Both the position numbers and the translations under genes were made by a program. From Bacteroidota bacterium (GTDB lineage Bacteria; Bacteroidota; Ignavibacteria; UBA10030; UBA8401): a DNA stretch of 64,000 nt. Positions 11,601-19,168 of the stretch are shown one piece after another. The notes under the pieces are model-generated. The model was given only the letters and a program-made list of their open reading frames with translations, searched no databases and was not told the DNA's origin. How positions within the stretch are numbered: position 1 is the first letter of the stretch; every line of letters starts with the position of its first letter. The stretch is taken from assembly GCA_041658205.1 (NCBI GenBank), contig JBBAAO010000001.1, forward strand, positions 372,001-436,000, in the 5' to 3' direction.

Positions 11601-11672
11601 ATTGGATTGAAAATTGAAGCTAACATGGAAATACAAAAATTGATTGATGCAATTAAAGAACTAGATAACTAA
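5643..11672 (+). CDS. Giant Rhs/YD-repeat exported protein with variable C-terminal tip (module 1)
   Basis: I start this protein at ATG 5643 because it gives a clean signal peptide (MKNIKASILSITLLIVGVTI); an in-frame ATG at 5631 adds four residues. The product is about 2,009 aa. The N-terminal third resembles the SpvB/TcB-like shell entry domain (GRNGHDFPLILNYNSN, WVGLGWSLDFG). YD repeats such as YDNYGNLKQETDANGN and YDELGRVEYMIQDGLG fill the middle. The RHS-associated core begins near LKDQLGNIRMTVNSSG and ends NYAANNPISLYDPDG around residue 1,840. A Lys/Ser-rich, beta-prone tip of about 170 aa follows, with no toxin motif that I recognise. The next gene, 15 bp downstream, encodes a small membrane protein, as expected for an immunity or accessory partner. 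Unlike the other two Rhs proteins here it has no Ig-like or NHL repeats. Confidence 0.92.
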   Translation: MKNIKASILSITLLIVGVTITSHSQTLQYKFAGSQNDNMKSPNYEVFNFKEVLSTEGASYTGDLSLTIPIMTIPGRNGHDFPLILNYNSNVTQRQKASWVGLGWSLDFGHVDRQVYGRPDDDAIGYGNNDRVSQNSRLMGNQPALNSENVDVVDSYSISMDGNSFEILPFPVDETGNPSNALFLPLSWKPLQITSTMSSRITSFDATKDDGTKYYFGKNPDIPNSNEFDEAKVTGMAGSQQTDYFVYRWNLAKILYTDGAFTTIKYTQANLDQHISRNYESVYMDRGNTYNYTNENSNFFGSPNSSASSYLGSVGFQYSIPCTVETETHYAVIETEQLTTADRYFKLKQIVLYSKIDGSEVKRVIFGYASVDNNNSGMNADWVSGQKLKDNQLTLLSITTQVGAVPAEDYSNVLPSYRFQYVKNPFIDIAQIVNNPAGDFPGFYTNEQDGMAVDAWKLKQIHYPSGLNVNYSYEPFNPAYDPQGNAFSSESLPQGFPWYPRARVKTKTIQDNVTGSKTFTYNYPGAHFDTPSHPLPMNYTVKWNGSNRDYNDSKRSIYFSGCSIGHEYVDVVFPDGTSKKRIYYSSSINSTYRDGFTAIMSQPNILITSRIGIRGLVLKEESYKNTNTLYSTITNTYNIKPLKSFLDRYTYGADFSGYQHNQTVQYQSLWPQLIKTEKLEDGVTSTTDYEYYKAFTESTIPGEHPANGQIKSKKEWNSLWYKLTTYVYACSVYQGMSDATMYSQPYSVSIHQGVDKKSEQLTEWNSTFTSSSGKWKPSLEKIWTDASNYTTIRSFNDYDNYGNLKQETDANGNVTKYYYGDNTNPLGSGTTLKNAFVTAIEKVISPSNLIAQFKYDFRGNITDQTDENNNTFRYEYDIFGRLKNTFGPTYPSQKLSDYSYTLAGDNYSLSYVNKINQKKYRDINSVNPITSDQYYDGLGLELQTQLYLGSDKIVTHKVYDSFGRISKEYKPYQQSANSFVSDANVLTNANSYYNSNVYFEGFQDSYPYSEYSYDEIGTRPVNIKYPGIEFRSNNHFTRFEYGSNTNNPSVEVPGYSANTLFKTTTYNENQIPKLSYSDIHGNVIQSIDDPNGLKYKTTFEYDANGNILKTTPPRGETNSLHATTYTYNAQNQLILKKTPDAGSVQYLYDKNGNLRLMKDSNHTGAANYVYENGVISVPSTTPGSFSLTMPGRVTISTGVYDMYSDEYIIVNIRRNNAIVATATSDYWYWTSSTFSLPKGDYTYEVTSYGYYGEFEYTIECSENLEFVYYKYDELNRVKEVGEYESSNIANFTQSNANYGPFPTNHYFVNRSFTYDVASTNPLAGSQRNLKGRLSSERSYTLGSLSLETIYSYDELGRVEYMIQDGLGWYAKKISYEYDLQGNVTRKIYEDYMSSTNMLYTWYDYDEIGRMLKVYTSVTGNPAGKHQEAAYTYFASGKVKRMQLENAQGVDYRYSERDWLKAINHQNLGGLYQGQPQDPGRDGYDSGLPVDKLGMIFGYNVPGHIGDPGYQNAVPQFNGNISWMIYNMSGVNTGGTSLVGYTFAYYNNNTFKDANFGIYTSSWVNWNPYDMMSMLYDSGGSNIKYLQRKTTSGMFSDKLTYEYYPNTNKLRRITDQINPSYFTYDIDTQPADNYTYDHNGNMLQSTGDNNSFIYYDIFNLPIRIYRSNGEIIYYSYDTKGNRIRKLRSGIDEYYVNGIDGKTELVTSLNSYTPLYNLNGNDMFGQIRRNYSTLTRYYYLKDQLGNIRMTVNSSGTPVSWDDYYPFGVTMDQRSGSGSADTRYKYTTKERDIETGYDYFGARYYDSRIGKWMSVDPLLEKYPELSPYNYAANNPISLYDPDGKGIKSFLSALLKATNITVSYGAQAQFELKVANVGVGVGVNFYSNNYVEGNFIEGFKSNGEQKSNGAEIDLAIFGAGTEKTLTPVKTDLNTFTQSNSVTESSHFTVLGVTFEKNVTETKTKNISSRKVESKKKTKSSPPAIELSVPLIGLKIEANMEIQKLIDAIKELDN

Positions 11673-11687
11673 GAAATAGGAGAAAAT

Positions 11688-12215
11688 ATGTTTGTTAAAC
11701 TAATTTTTGGATTAAGCAAGAGATCTGTATTTCTATTATATTCAATTCCCTTTCTAATTGTGCAAATGCTTCCAACTGACATTTACGGAACTACAGTATT
11801 GTTATTGCGAATTATATCTGGGCTACCTTTTCTGATATGGTTATATATGGCAGGTACAATTTTAATAAAAAATGTGAACAATAATTTAAAATCAATTTTT
11901 TTATTCAAATCATGTGTAGTATACATGATTATGTACCTCATATTTATCATGGTGTTTATTAAATTAAATCTTTTTGTCAGGGCAGAAGGAATATCTTTAT
12001 TATTATTTGTAGTCTTTCATATTTTATCGCTTGTTAGTATTTTTTTAGCAATCAACTTCGTTTCCAAATATATGAGCCTATACAAAAATAAAAATTATAT
12101 ATACACAGATAAATATTGGACAATATTTATTTTGTTATGCCTATTCCCAATCGGAATGTGTTATTTAAACCCACAATTGCAAATTATACTGAATAAACAT
12201 AGCGTCGAACAATGA
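11688..12215 (+). CDS. Multi-pass membrane protein, candidate partner/immunity of Rhs module 1
   Basis: This 175-aa protein has four or five hydrophobic segments (for example SVFLLYSIPFLIVQML, LPFLIWLYMAGTILI, VVYMIMYLIFIMVFI, LLLFVVFHILSLVSIFLAI and WTIFILLCLFPIGM) and few charged residues. A good ribosome binding site (ATAGGAGAAA) precedes the ATG, which lies 15 bp after the Rhs stop, so they form one transcript. No family is recognised. In polymorphic toxin loci the gene directly after the Rhs tip is usually the immunity gene; a membrane protein there would suit a membrane-acting tip. That role is inferred from position and topology. Confidence 0.75.
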   Translation: MFVKLIFGLSKRSVFLLYSIPFLIVQMLPTDIYGTTVLLLRIISGLPFLIWLYMAGTILIKNVNNNLKSIFLFKSCVVYMIMYLIFIMVFIKLNLFVRAEGISLLLFVVFHILSLVSIFLAINFVSKYMSLYKNKNYIYTDKYWTIFILLCLFPIGMCYLNPQLQIILNKHSVEQ

Positions 12216-12545
12216 ATATATACTGATCACCTAAATTATAAGAGGGGGAAGACTATTTATCTTTTTGTAGAAGAGTAAAATTTATTTGACAGGAATCATA
12301 GTTATACAATATTGAATGTATTCACTTGAAAGTAAATCGTTTGGAATACCTGAGATGTTAATAACGTCAAACAGAAAGGAACATCTAAAATCACCATAAA
12401 AAAATCGCCCAAGTTTTACTAGAACCTAGGCGGTTACAACGCAAGCAAAACAGGTCTTTACCGTACAAAAAGTGCGGCATTGTTTGTTTGCAACCACAAT
12501 ATACAATTCATGAAAATCATACACAAATATTCGAAAGGATCGAAC
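12216..12545. other. Intergenic leader of the protease gene
   Basis: These 330 bp hold no gene that I can support. A TTGACA at about 12286 lies in a TA-rich context but without a convincing -10 at 16-18 bp. A loose inverted repeat (GCAAGCAAAACA with TGTTTGTTTGC, about 12440-12492) sits just before the protease gene. I could not match it to a known riboswitch. Confidence 0.4.
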
Positions 12546-14579
12546 ATGAAAAGGTTGCTCAATATTTTTGTAACTCTTATAATTATTGGGGTTCTGACTA
12601 ATTCCCAACCAAAAAAGTTAATATTTCCTAAAAATGTTGTTGCCGAGGCAAATTTTTATTCTGAAGGTCATAATTTACTGTCCGATGCTATTACCGTAAA
12701 GTTTAGAGAAAAAGTTGTTATATCTACCGATGATAGCAAATCGTATGCTGAGAGAATAGATTCAAAATTCAACAAAGTGCTGAATAGCCTAAAACAGTTA
12801 GAAAATAAAGCTGGATCAGTTAAATTGATTAAACAAATCAAAAGCGCCGACGAAAATAATCTGATAAAATCTCATAAAAGGACAGGAAAACCCGTAAAAA
12901 TCAAAGACTTATCTCAATTGTATTCCATAAGGTTTAAAAATCCAGTATCTGTAAAAGAAGTGGTCACTTTATTGTCAGATATACCCGAAGTTGAGTATGT
13001 TCACGCACCGCTTTTGGCAATTTATCATTATACTCCATCTGATCCTATGATCACAAGTCCGGGCGCATGGGGTCTTCAAGCTGTTCAGGCATATGATGCC
13101 TGGAACATTACTCAAGGCTCTTCAGCTATAAAAATAGGTATTGTTGATGGTGGAGTTAGTCAAACCCACGAAGATATTGAGGGGAAGATTTTCCGTTCAG
13201 ACAATAGCATTTCACATCCTCACGGAACATTGGTTGCTGGTGTTGCCGGAGCGAACACTGACAATGCGATAGGGATCGCCAGTCTTGGATTTAATGTTAA
13301 GTTAAATTCGTACGATATTGGTTCTTCCTATACTTCGATTGCCAATGCATTATATGAAGCAACAACATATTCCGATGTGATAAATATGAGTTGGTCAATT
13401 GCAAAGATAATGACATATGAGGAGTTAGATGAATTAGGGTGTATAGATCCCGAAGGATGGGAAAATAGCAAAAGACCCTATAATGCGACTGAAATCGAAA
13501 CTGCTGTAGAAAATGCGATCAACCAAGGTATTGTTTGTGTTGCCGCCACAGGGAATACATCTCCAAATGGAGGTTTTCCAGATTGGTCTTCTTATTCATG
13601 TGATAATCATAAAGTACCATTTATATCATGGCCTGCACAATATCCCAATGTAATTGGTGTCTCAGGAACCACGCTGAATGGAACAGAGGGTTACATTGTT
13701 TATTTTAATTATGGGAATTTTGTTGATGTTTCAGCTCCTGGTGATAATATTGAAACTACAGAACAATACGGTGGATATGGCGTCTATGCAGGCACATCTT
13801 TCTCAGCACCATTGACTGCTGCATTAGCGGGATTATTGCTTTCATGCAATTCAAGTTTAACAATTCAACAAGTGACTGATTATATTACTAAAACTACAGA
13901 TAAAATTGATGCGAACACTCATTCATACGATGGTTTCGGTTGGAATCAATATCTTGGTTATGGCAGAATTAATGCATACAAAGCAGTCCAACCACCAGCA
14001 GCACCTCAAAATCTATCATATATTAATAACGGTGGTCACCCGAAGATATCATGGTCGGCAAATTCCGAATGGGATGTCACAAAATACGAAATTTGGAGAG
14101 ATATGGGCTCAGGGTATTCAAAAATTGCAGAAGTGAATTCTCCGACTACATCATATGATGATTACGATCTTACCATTGGTGGAAGCAATCCAAATAGTGC
14201 ATGGTATTATGTGAAAGCAAAGGATCTTACAAATCTACTATCAAATGGATCGTCATCGCTTCGAGTGAGGTATTCAGGCGTACAAAATGAAATGCTTGAA
14301 ATCGTCCAAATCCCTTCTCATCCAACATTGTATCAAAATTTCCCAAACCCTTTTAATCCTACGACAACTATAAAATATTCTGTCCCCAATGAACAGTATG
14401 TATCAATAAAAATATTTAATGGTGTTGGGCAGGAAATCACAACGATTACAGAAGGTGTAAAACAACCAGGGTTTTACCAAATTGAGTATGACGCAAAACA
14501 TCTTTCAAGCGGGTTATATTTTTATACAATGTCTACTGGGAACACAAAAATAACTCAGAAAATGTTATTGCAAAAATAA
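12546..14579 (+). CDS. Subtilisin-like serine protease (S8) with C-terminal type IX secretion sorting domain
   Basis: I place the start at ATG 12546, preceded by AAAGGA, because it yields a signal peptide (MKRLLNIFVTLIIIGVLTN); the in-frame TTG at 12480 would add an unlikely extension. The product is about 677 aa. An inhibitor-like prodomain (SIRFKNPVSVKEVVTLL) is followed by the catalytic triad: Asp in GIVDGGVSQTHEDI, His in HPHGTLVAGVAGA and Ser in GTSFSAPLTAALAG, with the oxyanion Asn in AATGNTSP. A fibronectin-like segment (PQNLSYINNGGHPKISW) comes next. The last ~80 residues carry LYQNFPNPFNPTTTIKYSVP and end SSGLYFYTM, the Por-type sorting domain. It should be exported by Sec, pass the outer membrane by T9SS and act on the surface or outside. 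An intrinsic terminator follows. Confidence 0.94.
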   Translation: MKRLLNIFVTLIIIGVLTNSQPKKLIFPKNVVAEANFYSEGHNLLSDAITVKFREKVVISTDDSKSYAERIDSKFNKVLNSLKQLENKAGSVKLIKQIKSADENNLIKSHKRTGKPVKIKDLSQLYSIRFKNPVSVKEVVTLLSDIPEVEYVHAPLLAIYHYTPSDPMITSPGAWGLQAVQAYDAWNITQGSSAIKIGIVDGGVSQTHEDIEGKIFRSDNSISHPHGTLVAGVAGANTDNAIGIASLGFNVKLNSYDIGSSYTSIANALYEATTYSDVINMSWSIAKIMTYEELDELGCIDPEGWENSKRPYNATEIETAVENAINQGIVCVAATGNTSPNGGFPDWSSYSCDNHKVPFISWPAQYPNVIGVSGTTLNGTEGYIVYFNYGNFVDVSAPGDNIETTEQYGGYGVYAGTSFSAPLTAALAGLLLSCNSSLTIQQVTDYITKTTDKIDANTHSYDGFGWNQYLGYGRINAYKAVQPPAAPQNLSYINNGGHPKISWSANSEWDVTKYEIWRDMGSGYSKIAEVNSPTTSYDDYDLTIGGSNPNSAWYYVKAKDLTNLLSNGSSSLRVRYSGVQNEMLEIVQIPSHPTLYQNFPNPFNPTTTIKYSVPNEQYVSIKIFNGVGQEITTITEGVKQPGFYQIEYDAKHLSSGLYFYTMSTGNTKITQKMLLQK

Positions 14580-14590
14580 GTTATGAAATT

Positions 14591-14628
14591 AAAAAATGTC
14601 TCAAGTATTTCTACTTGAGACATTTTTA
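14591..14628. terminator. Strong bidirectional intrinsic terminator
   Basis: An inverted repeat with arms of 16-17 bp (core ATGTCTCAAGTA / TACTTGAGACAT) and a 4-nt loop TTTC is flanked by A and T runs on both sides. It lies 12 bp after the protease stop codon and 37 bp before the next start. Confidence 0.92.
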
Positions 14629-14664
14629 TTATATTTAAGATAGTAATAATGGATACTGTGAATC

Positions 14665-16173
14665 ATGAACTATTTTTTTTCTGTGTTTATTCTATTTTCT
14701 CTTTGTAGCGCTCAATATCGTAGTGATTTTATGATATCGGATTCAGGATCAAAGCCAACGTTCGATATTGATAGTGATAATAATATTCATATTGTTTGGA
14801 TTAGCTCAAAAAAGGATGACAGATCAACAATGTACATCGGGTTAGATAGTCTCGGTAATAGTTTATATGAAATAAGAAGGATTTCAAACTCATTTTACAC
14901 GAACGATCCAAACATTGAGACGAGAAAAAACACATCAGCAATTGTTTGGGAAGACGGAGTATCATCATCGGTAACAATATTTAGTTCATATATAAAAGGA
15001 AGAGTTTTTAAAAATGGTTTACCAATCGGAAATGAGTTCCAAATTGACGATGGAGATTTTAACCATGCGGCGATAGACGCTTTCCGAAAATATCCAAAAA
15101 TATTATGGCACAACGACTCCATTTTATTCAGCACATGGAGTGGGCAAGGACATCATTCTAAAACATATTCACAATCTGACATCTATGCAGAAAAATTATT
15201 AATGCCAATACAGAAGAGTGGTGATAATTATCCACTTAATAATACTTCGGTGAGGACTGACTATGAAGAAATAAGACCAATAAAAAAAATAGCAAGCAAC
15301 GGGTATGTATTACTTTGGGCAGAAAGAGATTCTCAAAAAGTGAGCAGGATATCAGGAATTCAGTGCACGGATAGTTTAAAACCAACATCTCCTAAGTTTA
15401 CGTTAATTGAATTTGATACTCTTACATACTTGTATAGACCCACAGCAATTCAAAAAAATGACGGCAATATTATCATCCTTTGGTCGAAGGATACTTTGAC
15501 AAACAAAGCAAATATTTATTGGCAAGAATTTACTGAAAATGGAGCTGCAATTGGTGGTAAAATCAAAGTGAACGAAGCATTAGCAAAAATATCAAGTACG
15601 ATATCTTCCCACAGGGACATCGGTGGAAATATCATTGTTGTTTGGGAAGATGGTCAAAATATAATGGCTCAACGGTTTTCAGAAAATAGTACGAAGATAG
15701 GAACTAATTTTATCGTCAATGGTAACCTTACCGGAATTGACAACTTTCCCAAAGTGCGATTACACAAAAATAAAATTTTCACTGTATGGACAAAACGCAA
15801 TTCGAGTGTGCCAAGTATGACAAGTATATGGATGAATATATTAGATTTTAAAAATCCAGTCTTGAACGTCAAAAACAATTCTATTGTGACGAATAATTTT
15901 GATCTTTATCAGAATTTCCCGAATCCATTTAATGGTATGACCACCATACATTATAATTTATCTTTTGAGTCCACTGTTTCCATAAAAATATTTAATATAT
16001 TGGGGCAAGAAATAAAGGAAATAGTCCATCAACAACAGGATAAAGGGTTATATGAAGCTCGCTGGAATACAGAACTTTCAAGTGGTATATATTTTTGTAG
16101 ACTTGAAGCACTGTCGGTTGACGGCAAAAGAAGGAAGTTTATATCCACTCGAAAAATGCAGTTACTGCGATAA
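14665..16173 (+). CDS. Exported protein with C-terminal type IX secretion sorting domain
   Basis: The 502-aa product starts with a short signal peptide (MNYFFSVFILFSLCSAQ). The body has repeated blades of the form D-x-x-N-I-H-I-V-W and GNIIVVWEDGQN, IILWSKD, VLLWAERD, which suggest a beta-propeller. The C-terminal ~85 residues form a sorting domain: LYQNFPNPFNGMTTIHYNLS, then VSIKIFNILGQEI and ELSSGIYFCRLEA. It is therefore predicted to be surface-attached or released through T9SS. Ligand or enzyme activity is not evident. It lies between the protease terminator and the pseudopilin gene; no terminator separates it from the pseudopilin gene 52 bp downstream. Confidence 0.88.
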   Translation: MNYFFSVFILFSLCSAQYRSDFMISDSGSKPTFDIDSDNNIHIVWISSKKDDRSTMYIGLDSLGNSLYEIRRISNSFYTNDPNIETRKNTSAIVWEDGVSSSVTIFSSYIKGRVFKNGLPIGNEFQIDDGDFNHAAIDAFRKYPKILWHNDSILFSTWSGQGHHSKTYSQSDIYAEKLLMPIQKSGDNYPLNNTSVRTDYEEIRPIKKIASNGYVLLWAERDSQKVSRISGIQCTDSLKPTSPKFTLIEFDTLTYLYRPTAIQKNDGNIIILWSKDTLTNKANIYWQEFTENGAAIGGKIKVNEALAKISSTISSHRDIGGNIIVVWEDGQNIMAQRFSENSTKIGTNFIVNGNLTGIDNFPKVRLHKNKIFTVWTKRNSSVPSMTSIWMNILDFKNPVLNVKNNSIVTNNFDLYQNFPNPFNGMTTIHYNLSFESTVSIKIFNILGQEIKEIVHQQQDKGLYEARWNTELSSGIYFCRLEALSVDGKRRKFISTRKMQLLR

Positions 16174-16225
16174 TGCATAAAATTGAAACGCTTAATATTT
16201 GAAGCAATCTGATCGTGGCATCTTT

Positions 16226-16636
16226 ATGAAGACTCTTAAAATTAATTCGCAAACTGGTTTTTCAATGACCGAACTTATGGTCGTTTTGGTAATAATTGGT
16301 GTTTTGGTATTACTTGCCTTGCCTCGTTTAGCGCCGGTGGTTACCAAAGCAAAAACAACCGAGGCAAAATTAATGCTTAAGCAAGTTCACACGCTACAAA
16401 AGAGCTTCAAATTTGAACATGATCGATATTCCATAGAATTGACAGATATCGGCTTTGAACAGGAAAAACTTACAACAGAAGGCGGTCAAGCGCGATATAA
16501 AATTGAAGTTGTTACAGCTGATGACAAAGTGTTTTCTGCCCAAGCAACATCAATTGTGGATTTTGATAATGACGGAACCATGAATGTTTGGATTGTTGAT
16601 GAAAGTGGTTCAATAAAAGAAAAAGTGCCAGATTAA
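16226..16636 (+). CDS. Type IV pilin-like / GspG-like pseudopilin
   Basis: ATG 16226 is preferred to the in-frame TTG at 16199 because it gives the typical short prepilin leader. The leader ends in QTG and processing would occur before FSMTELMVVLVIIGVL: Phe at +1, Glu at +5, then a hydrophobic helix. The mature protein is about 125 aa with a C-terminal globular part rich in beta residues (QARYKIEVVTADDKVFSAQA, DFDNDGTMNVWIVDE), in the size range of major pseudopilins of type II systems. Prepilin peptidase and PilB/GspE follow directly, so the three probably share a transcript. A decayed second copy of this gene lies at 39849-40130. Confidence 0.93.
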   Translation: MKTLKINSQTGFSMTELMVVLVIIGVLVLLALPRLAPVVTKAKTTEAKLMLKQVHTLQKSFKFEHDRYSIELTDIGFEQEKLTTEGGQARYKIEVVTADDKVFSAQATSIVDFDNDGTMNVWIVDESGSIKEKVPD

Positions 16637-16647
16637 AAATAAAAAGC

Positions 16648-16708
16648 AACCACAGAGGCACAAAGACACAGAATTTTTAAATTGCCCGTGACTCTGTGTC
16701 TCCGTGGT
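16648..16708. repeat. REP-like inverted repeat (CACAGAG type) between pseudopilin and prepilin peptidase genes
   Basis: An imperfect inverted repeat (left arm ACCACAGAGGCACAAAGACA, right arm reverse complement ACCACGGAGACACAGAGTCA) fills the 83-bp gap. Repeats built from CACAGAG are scattered between genes in many bacterial genomes. In the RNA it would form a long imperfect hairpin that could affect expression of downstream pilD. Confidence 0.7.
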
Positions 16709-16719
16709 AAAGGTTCTAC

Positions 16720-17475
16720 TTGGATATAGTATTTATTGTTATCGTTGGACTATCAATTGGCAGTTTTTTGAATGTCTGCATTTATAGAATACCTCGTAGC
16801 ATTTCTGTGGTTGCAAAACGGTCGTTCTGCACAAGTTGCAATAAACAGCTTAAATGGTTTGAACTCATCCCGGTTCTAAGTTACATTTTACAAAGTGGTA
16901 AGTGTCGTTCGTGCAAAACTAAAATCTCGATTCAAAATCCCTTTGTAGAAATATTATCTGCTATAATATTTTTATCATTGTACAATCAGTTTGGATTTTC
17001 ATTAGAATACATCGAATATCTCATTTACTTTCAGGTTGCACTCGTTATTGCTTTTGTTGACTGGAAACATTTGATCATTCCCAACAATGTATTGTTCGTT
17101 GGATTTGCGCTTATTCTTGGAATACGGTTATTCGATAATTCTTCTCTTGTTTTGGATCAAATACTCTTTGGACTGACTTCATTTATTTTTGTTTTATTGA
17201 TAATGTTTTTAGGCAATTACTTCTTAAAGAGGGAATCAATGGGGATGGGGGATGTAAAGCTTTCAGGATTTATAGGTTTTGTTTTGGGGTTGCCTCTCTT
17301 TTTAGTGGCTCTTTGGATCGCTTCGGTATTTGGTTCATTCTATGGAATTGTAAATAAAATACAAGGGAAGCAATCAACAAAAATTCCGTTTGGGGCAATT
17401 CTTATTAGCGTTTCTGTAGTTGAAATGTTATACCGTAAACATATTGAAGAGTTCTTTAATACATGGATCAGTTAA
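16720..17475 (+). CDS. pilD: Prepilin peptidase (leader peptidase / N-methyltransferase)
   Basis: The 251-aa protein is an integral membrane aspartic protease. It has the family start IGSFLNVCIYRIPRSIS, a zinc-type double CxxC (FCTSC near residue 37 and KCRSC near residue 66), then hydrophobic segments with the two catalytic aspartates in FVDWKHLIIPN (about 113) and GMGDVKL (about 178). It removes the leader of the pseudopilin encoded just upstream and probably of other prepilins, and usually methylates the new N-terminus. The start is a TTG; no better ATG precedes the conserved part. The coding region overlaps the PilB/GspE gene by 13 bp, indicating translational coupling. Confidence 0.94.
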   Translation: MDIVFIVIVGLSIGSFLNVCIYRIPRSISVVAKRSFCTSCNKQLKWFELIPVLSYILQSGKCRSCKTKISIQNPFVEILSAIIFLSLYNQFGFSLEYIEYLIYFQVALVIAFVDWKHLIIPNNVLFVGFALILGIRLFDNSSLVLDQILFGLTSFIFVLLIMFLGNYFLKRESMGMGDVKLSGFIGFVLGLPLFLVALWIASVFGSFYGIVNKIQGKQSTKIPFGAILISVSVVEMLYRKHIEEFFNTWIS

Positions 17476-18950
17476 ACTCAAAAATAATCTCTCCGGAGAT
17501 TCTTAAGCTCATCCCCAAGAAAACTGCAATTGAATTTTGCGTACTTCCGTTATCAGTTTCAGAACAATCAATCGAAGTAGGTCTACCGGAAAAATATGAT
17601 CAAGAGATTGTTAACGATCTTTCATTTCTTTTAAGTAAAAAAATTACTGTCCTAACATTCCCGCGGGAAATCCTTTTCGAGGCAATCCAACGAAATTACG
17701 ATATTTCTACTCTCGAGATGAATAAAGAATCATCATCAAAAGGAATAGAATTGCTCTCTGTAAAAGAAAACTCAGAGGGAAAAACAGAAGCCACCTCTGA
17801 CGGTTCCGTTGTTTTGCTGGCAAATAAAATCATTACTGAAGCAATTCAGCTTAATGCAAGCGACATTCATGTAGAGCCATACGAAAAGCTCTTAAGGGTT
17901 CGTACGCGTTTAGATGGTGTCCTTCATGAATTAATGACCCTACCAGTAGCAAAATCACGACCACTGATATCCCGTTTGAAGATCATGGCCGATCTTGATA
18001 TAGCCGAAAGACGCCGACCTCAGGACGGTAGAATCCGGGTCAAGCAAAATGAAAAAACGATCGATATCCGTGTTTCTACACTCCCTACTGATTTCGGGGA
18101 AAAGATTGTGCTTCGTATTCTGGACAAGTCACATCTGAATCTCCAGCTCACCAATTTAGGATTTGAAGAGAACGATTTAGCACTATTTCAAAAGACTCTC
18201 CATTTACCCTATGGTATGATACTTGTAACTGGTCCAACAGGAAGTGGTAAAACCACTACTTTATATGGAGCGCTCAATTATATCAACGATTCAAAAGTAA
18301 ATATCACCACGATTGAAGACCCAATTGAGTATAACCTTCCCGGTATCAATCAAACACATGTCCATGCGGAGATCGGCTTAACATTTGCGAATGTACTTCG
18401 ATCTATTTTACGCCAGGATCCTAATGTGATTATGCTTGGAGAGATTCGAGATTACGAAACAGCAGAAATTGCTGTTCGAGCGGCTTTGACAGGCCATTTA
18501 GTTCTTTCTACTTTGCACACGAACGATTCTCTTTCTGCAGTAACCCGATTAATCGATATGGGTGTTGAACCGTTCCTAGTTTCTTCTTCGGTCCGTTTAA
18601 TTATAGCACAGCGTCTATTACGAAAAATATGCCCACACTGCAAAGAACAATATCATCCTTCTAAAGAAGAGTTAACAGAACTTGGAATAAGAGAAAACGG
18701 CGCTCAATATTTTAAGGGGAAGGGATGTTCGCATTGCCTGAATTCAGGCTATAAAGGGCGAACAGCGACATATGAAATGTTGAATATCTCTGCCGAAATG
18801 AGTGAACTAATCGTCAAACGATCATCTGCAAAAGAACTTCACGCACAAGCACATCTTGAAGGTTTTACCACCATCCGCCAAAACGCCATTCTCAAAGCCC
18901 AAAAGGGTGAAACAACACTCTATGAGGTTTTGAGAGAAACTGCTGTTTAA
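17463..18950 (+). CDS. pilB: Type IV pilus / type II secretion assembly ATPase PilB/GspE
   Basis: This 495-aa cytoplasmic ATPase has an N-terminal T2SSE-N-like region and a conserved core: SDIHVEPYEK and RRRPQDGRI in the N2 domain, Walker A GPTGSGKTTT (about 257-266), Asp box TIEDPIEY, Walker B MLGEIRDYETA and His box TGHLVLSTLHTND. A tetracysteine zinc site (CPHC near 390 and CSHC near 422) is typical of PilB/GspE and absent from PilT. It powers pseudopilus or pilus growth through PilC/GspF. Its start lies inside the end of pilD. The rest of the machinery (secretin to PilP) is 21 kb downstream, separated by two Rhs modules. Confidence 0.96.
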   Translation: MDQLNSKIISPEILKLIPKKTAIEFCVLPLSVSEQSIEVGLPEKYDQEIVNDLSFLLSKKITVLTFPREILFEAIQRNYDISTLEMNKESSSKGIELLSVKENSEGKTEATSDGSVVLLANKIITEAIQLNASDIHVEPYEKLLRVRTRLDGVLHELMTLPVAKSRPLISRLKIMADLDIAERRRPQDGRIRVKQNEKTIDIRVSTLPTDFGEKIVLRILDKSHLNLQLTNLGFEENDLALFQKTLHLPYGMILVTGPTGSGKTTTLYGALNYINDSKVNITTIEDPIEYNLPGINQTHVHAEIGLTFANVLRSILRQDPNVIMLGEIRDYETAEIAVRAALTGHLVLSTLHTNDSLSAVTRLIDMGVEPFLVSSSVRLIIAQRLLRKICPHCKEQYHPSKEELTELGIRENGAQYFKGKGCSHCLNSGYKGRTATYEMLNISAEMSELIVKRSSAKELHAQAHLEGFTTIRQNAILKAQKGETTLYEVLRETAV

Positions 18951-18998
18951 GTCTTTACCTTCTAAAACTCATCAATCAGTAAATCGCCAATTTTAAAA

Positions 18999-19080
18999 AG
19001 CAAGTACAAAGTCCGGTATTTTAAAAATCACGTATTCACGTGACATCTCCATTTCGAATGATTCTTTACATTCGTAATAC
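18999..19080 (+). promoter_or_regulatory. Palindromic element copy 3 upstream of Rhs module 2
   Basis: TCACGTATTCACGTGA (19028-19043) has perfect 6-bp arms and is the reverse complement of copy 1. GCAAGTACAAAG lies 28 bp before it, and TTTACATTC begins 37 bp after the start of the 16-mer; both occur at the same offsets in the 29 kb copy. The Rhs start is 141 bp downstream of the site. Binding by the NarL-type regulator is inferred. Confidence 0.65.
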
Positions 19081-19168
19081 ATCAAATATCGTGGGGTAGT
19101 TATATCTGCGTCGGGATGACAATTAGTACCATTCAAATATTTTTGATTTATCTTTTGGGGAGCTCGTC

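Noticed and set aside
12400..12500. Possible riboswitch before the subtilisin-like protease gene
   Set aside because: The inverted repeats are short and imperfect and match no riboswitch core that I know.
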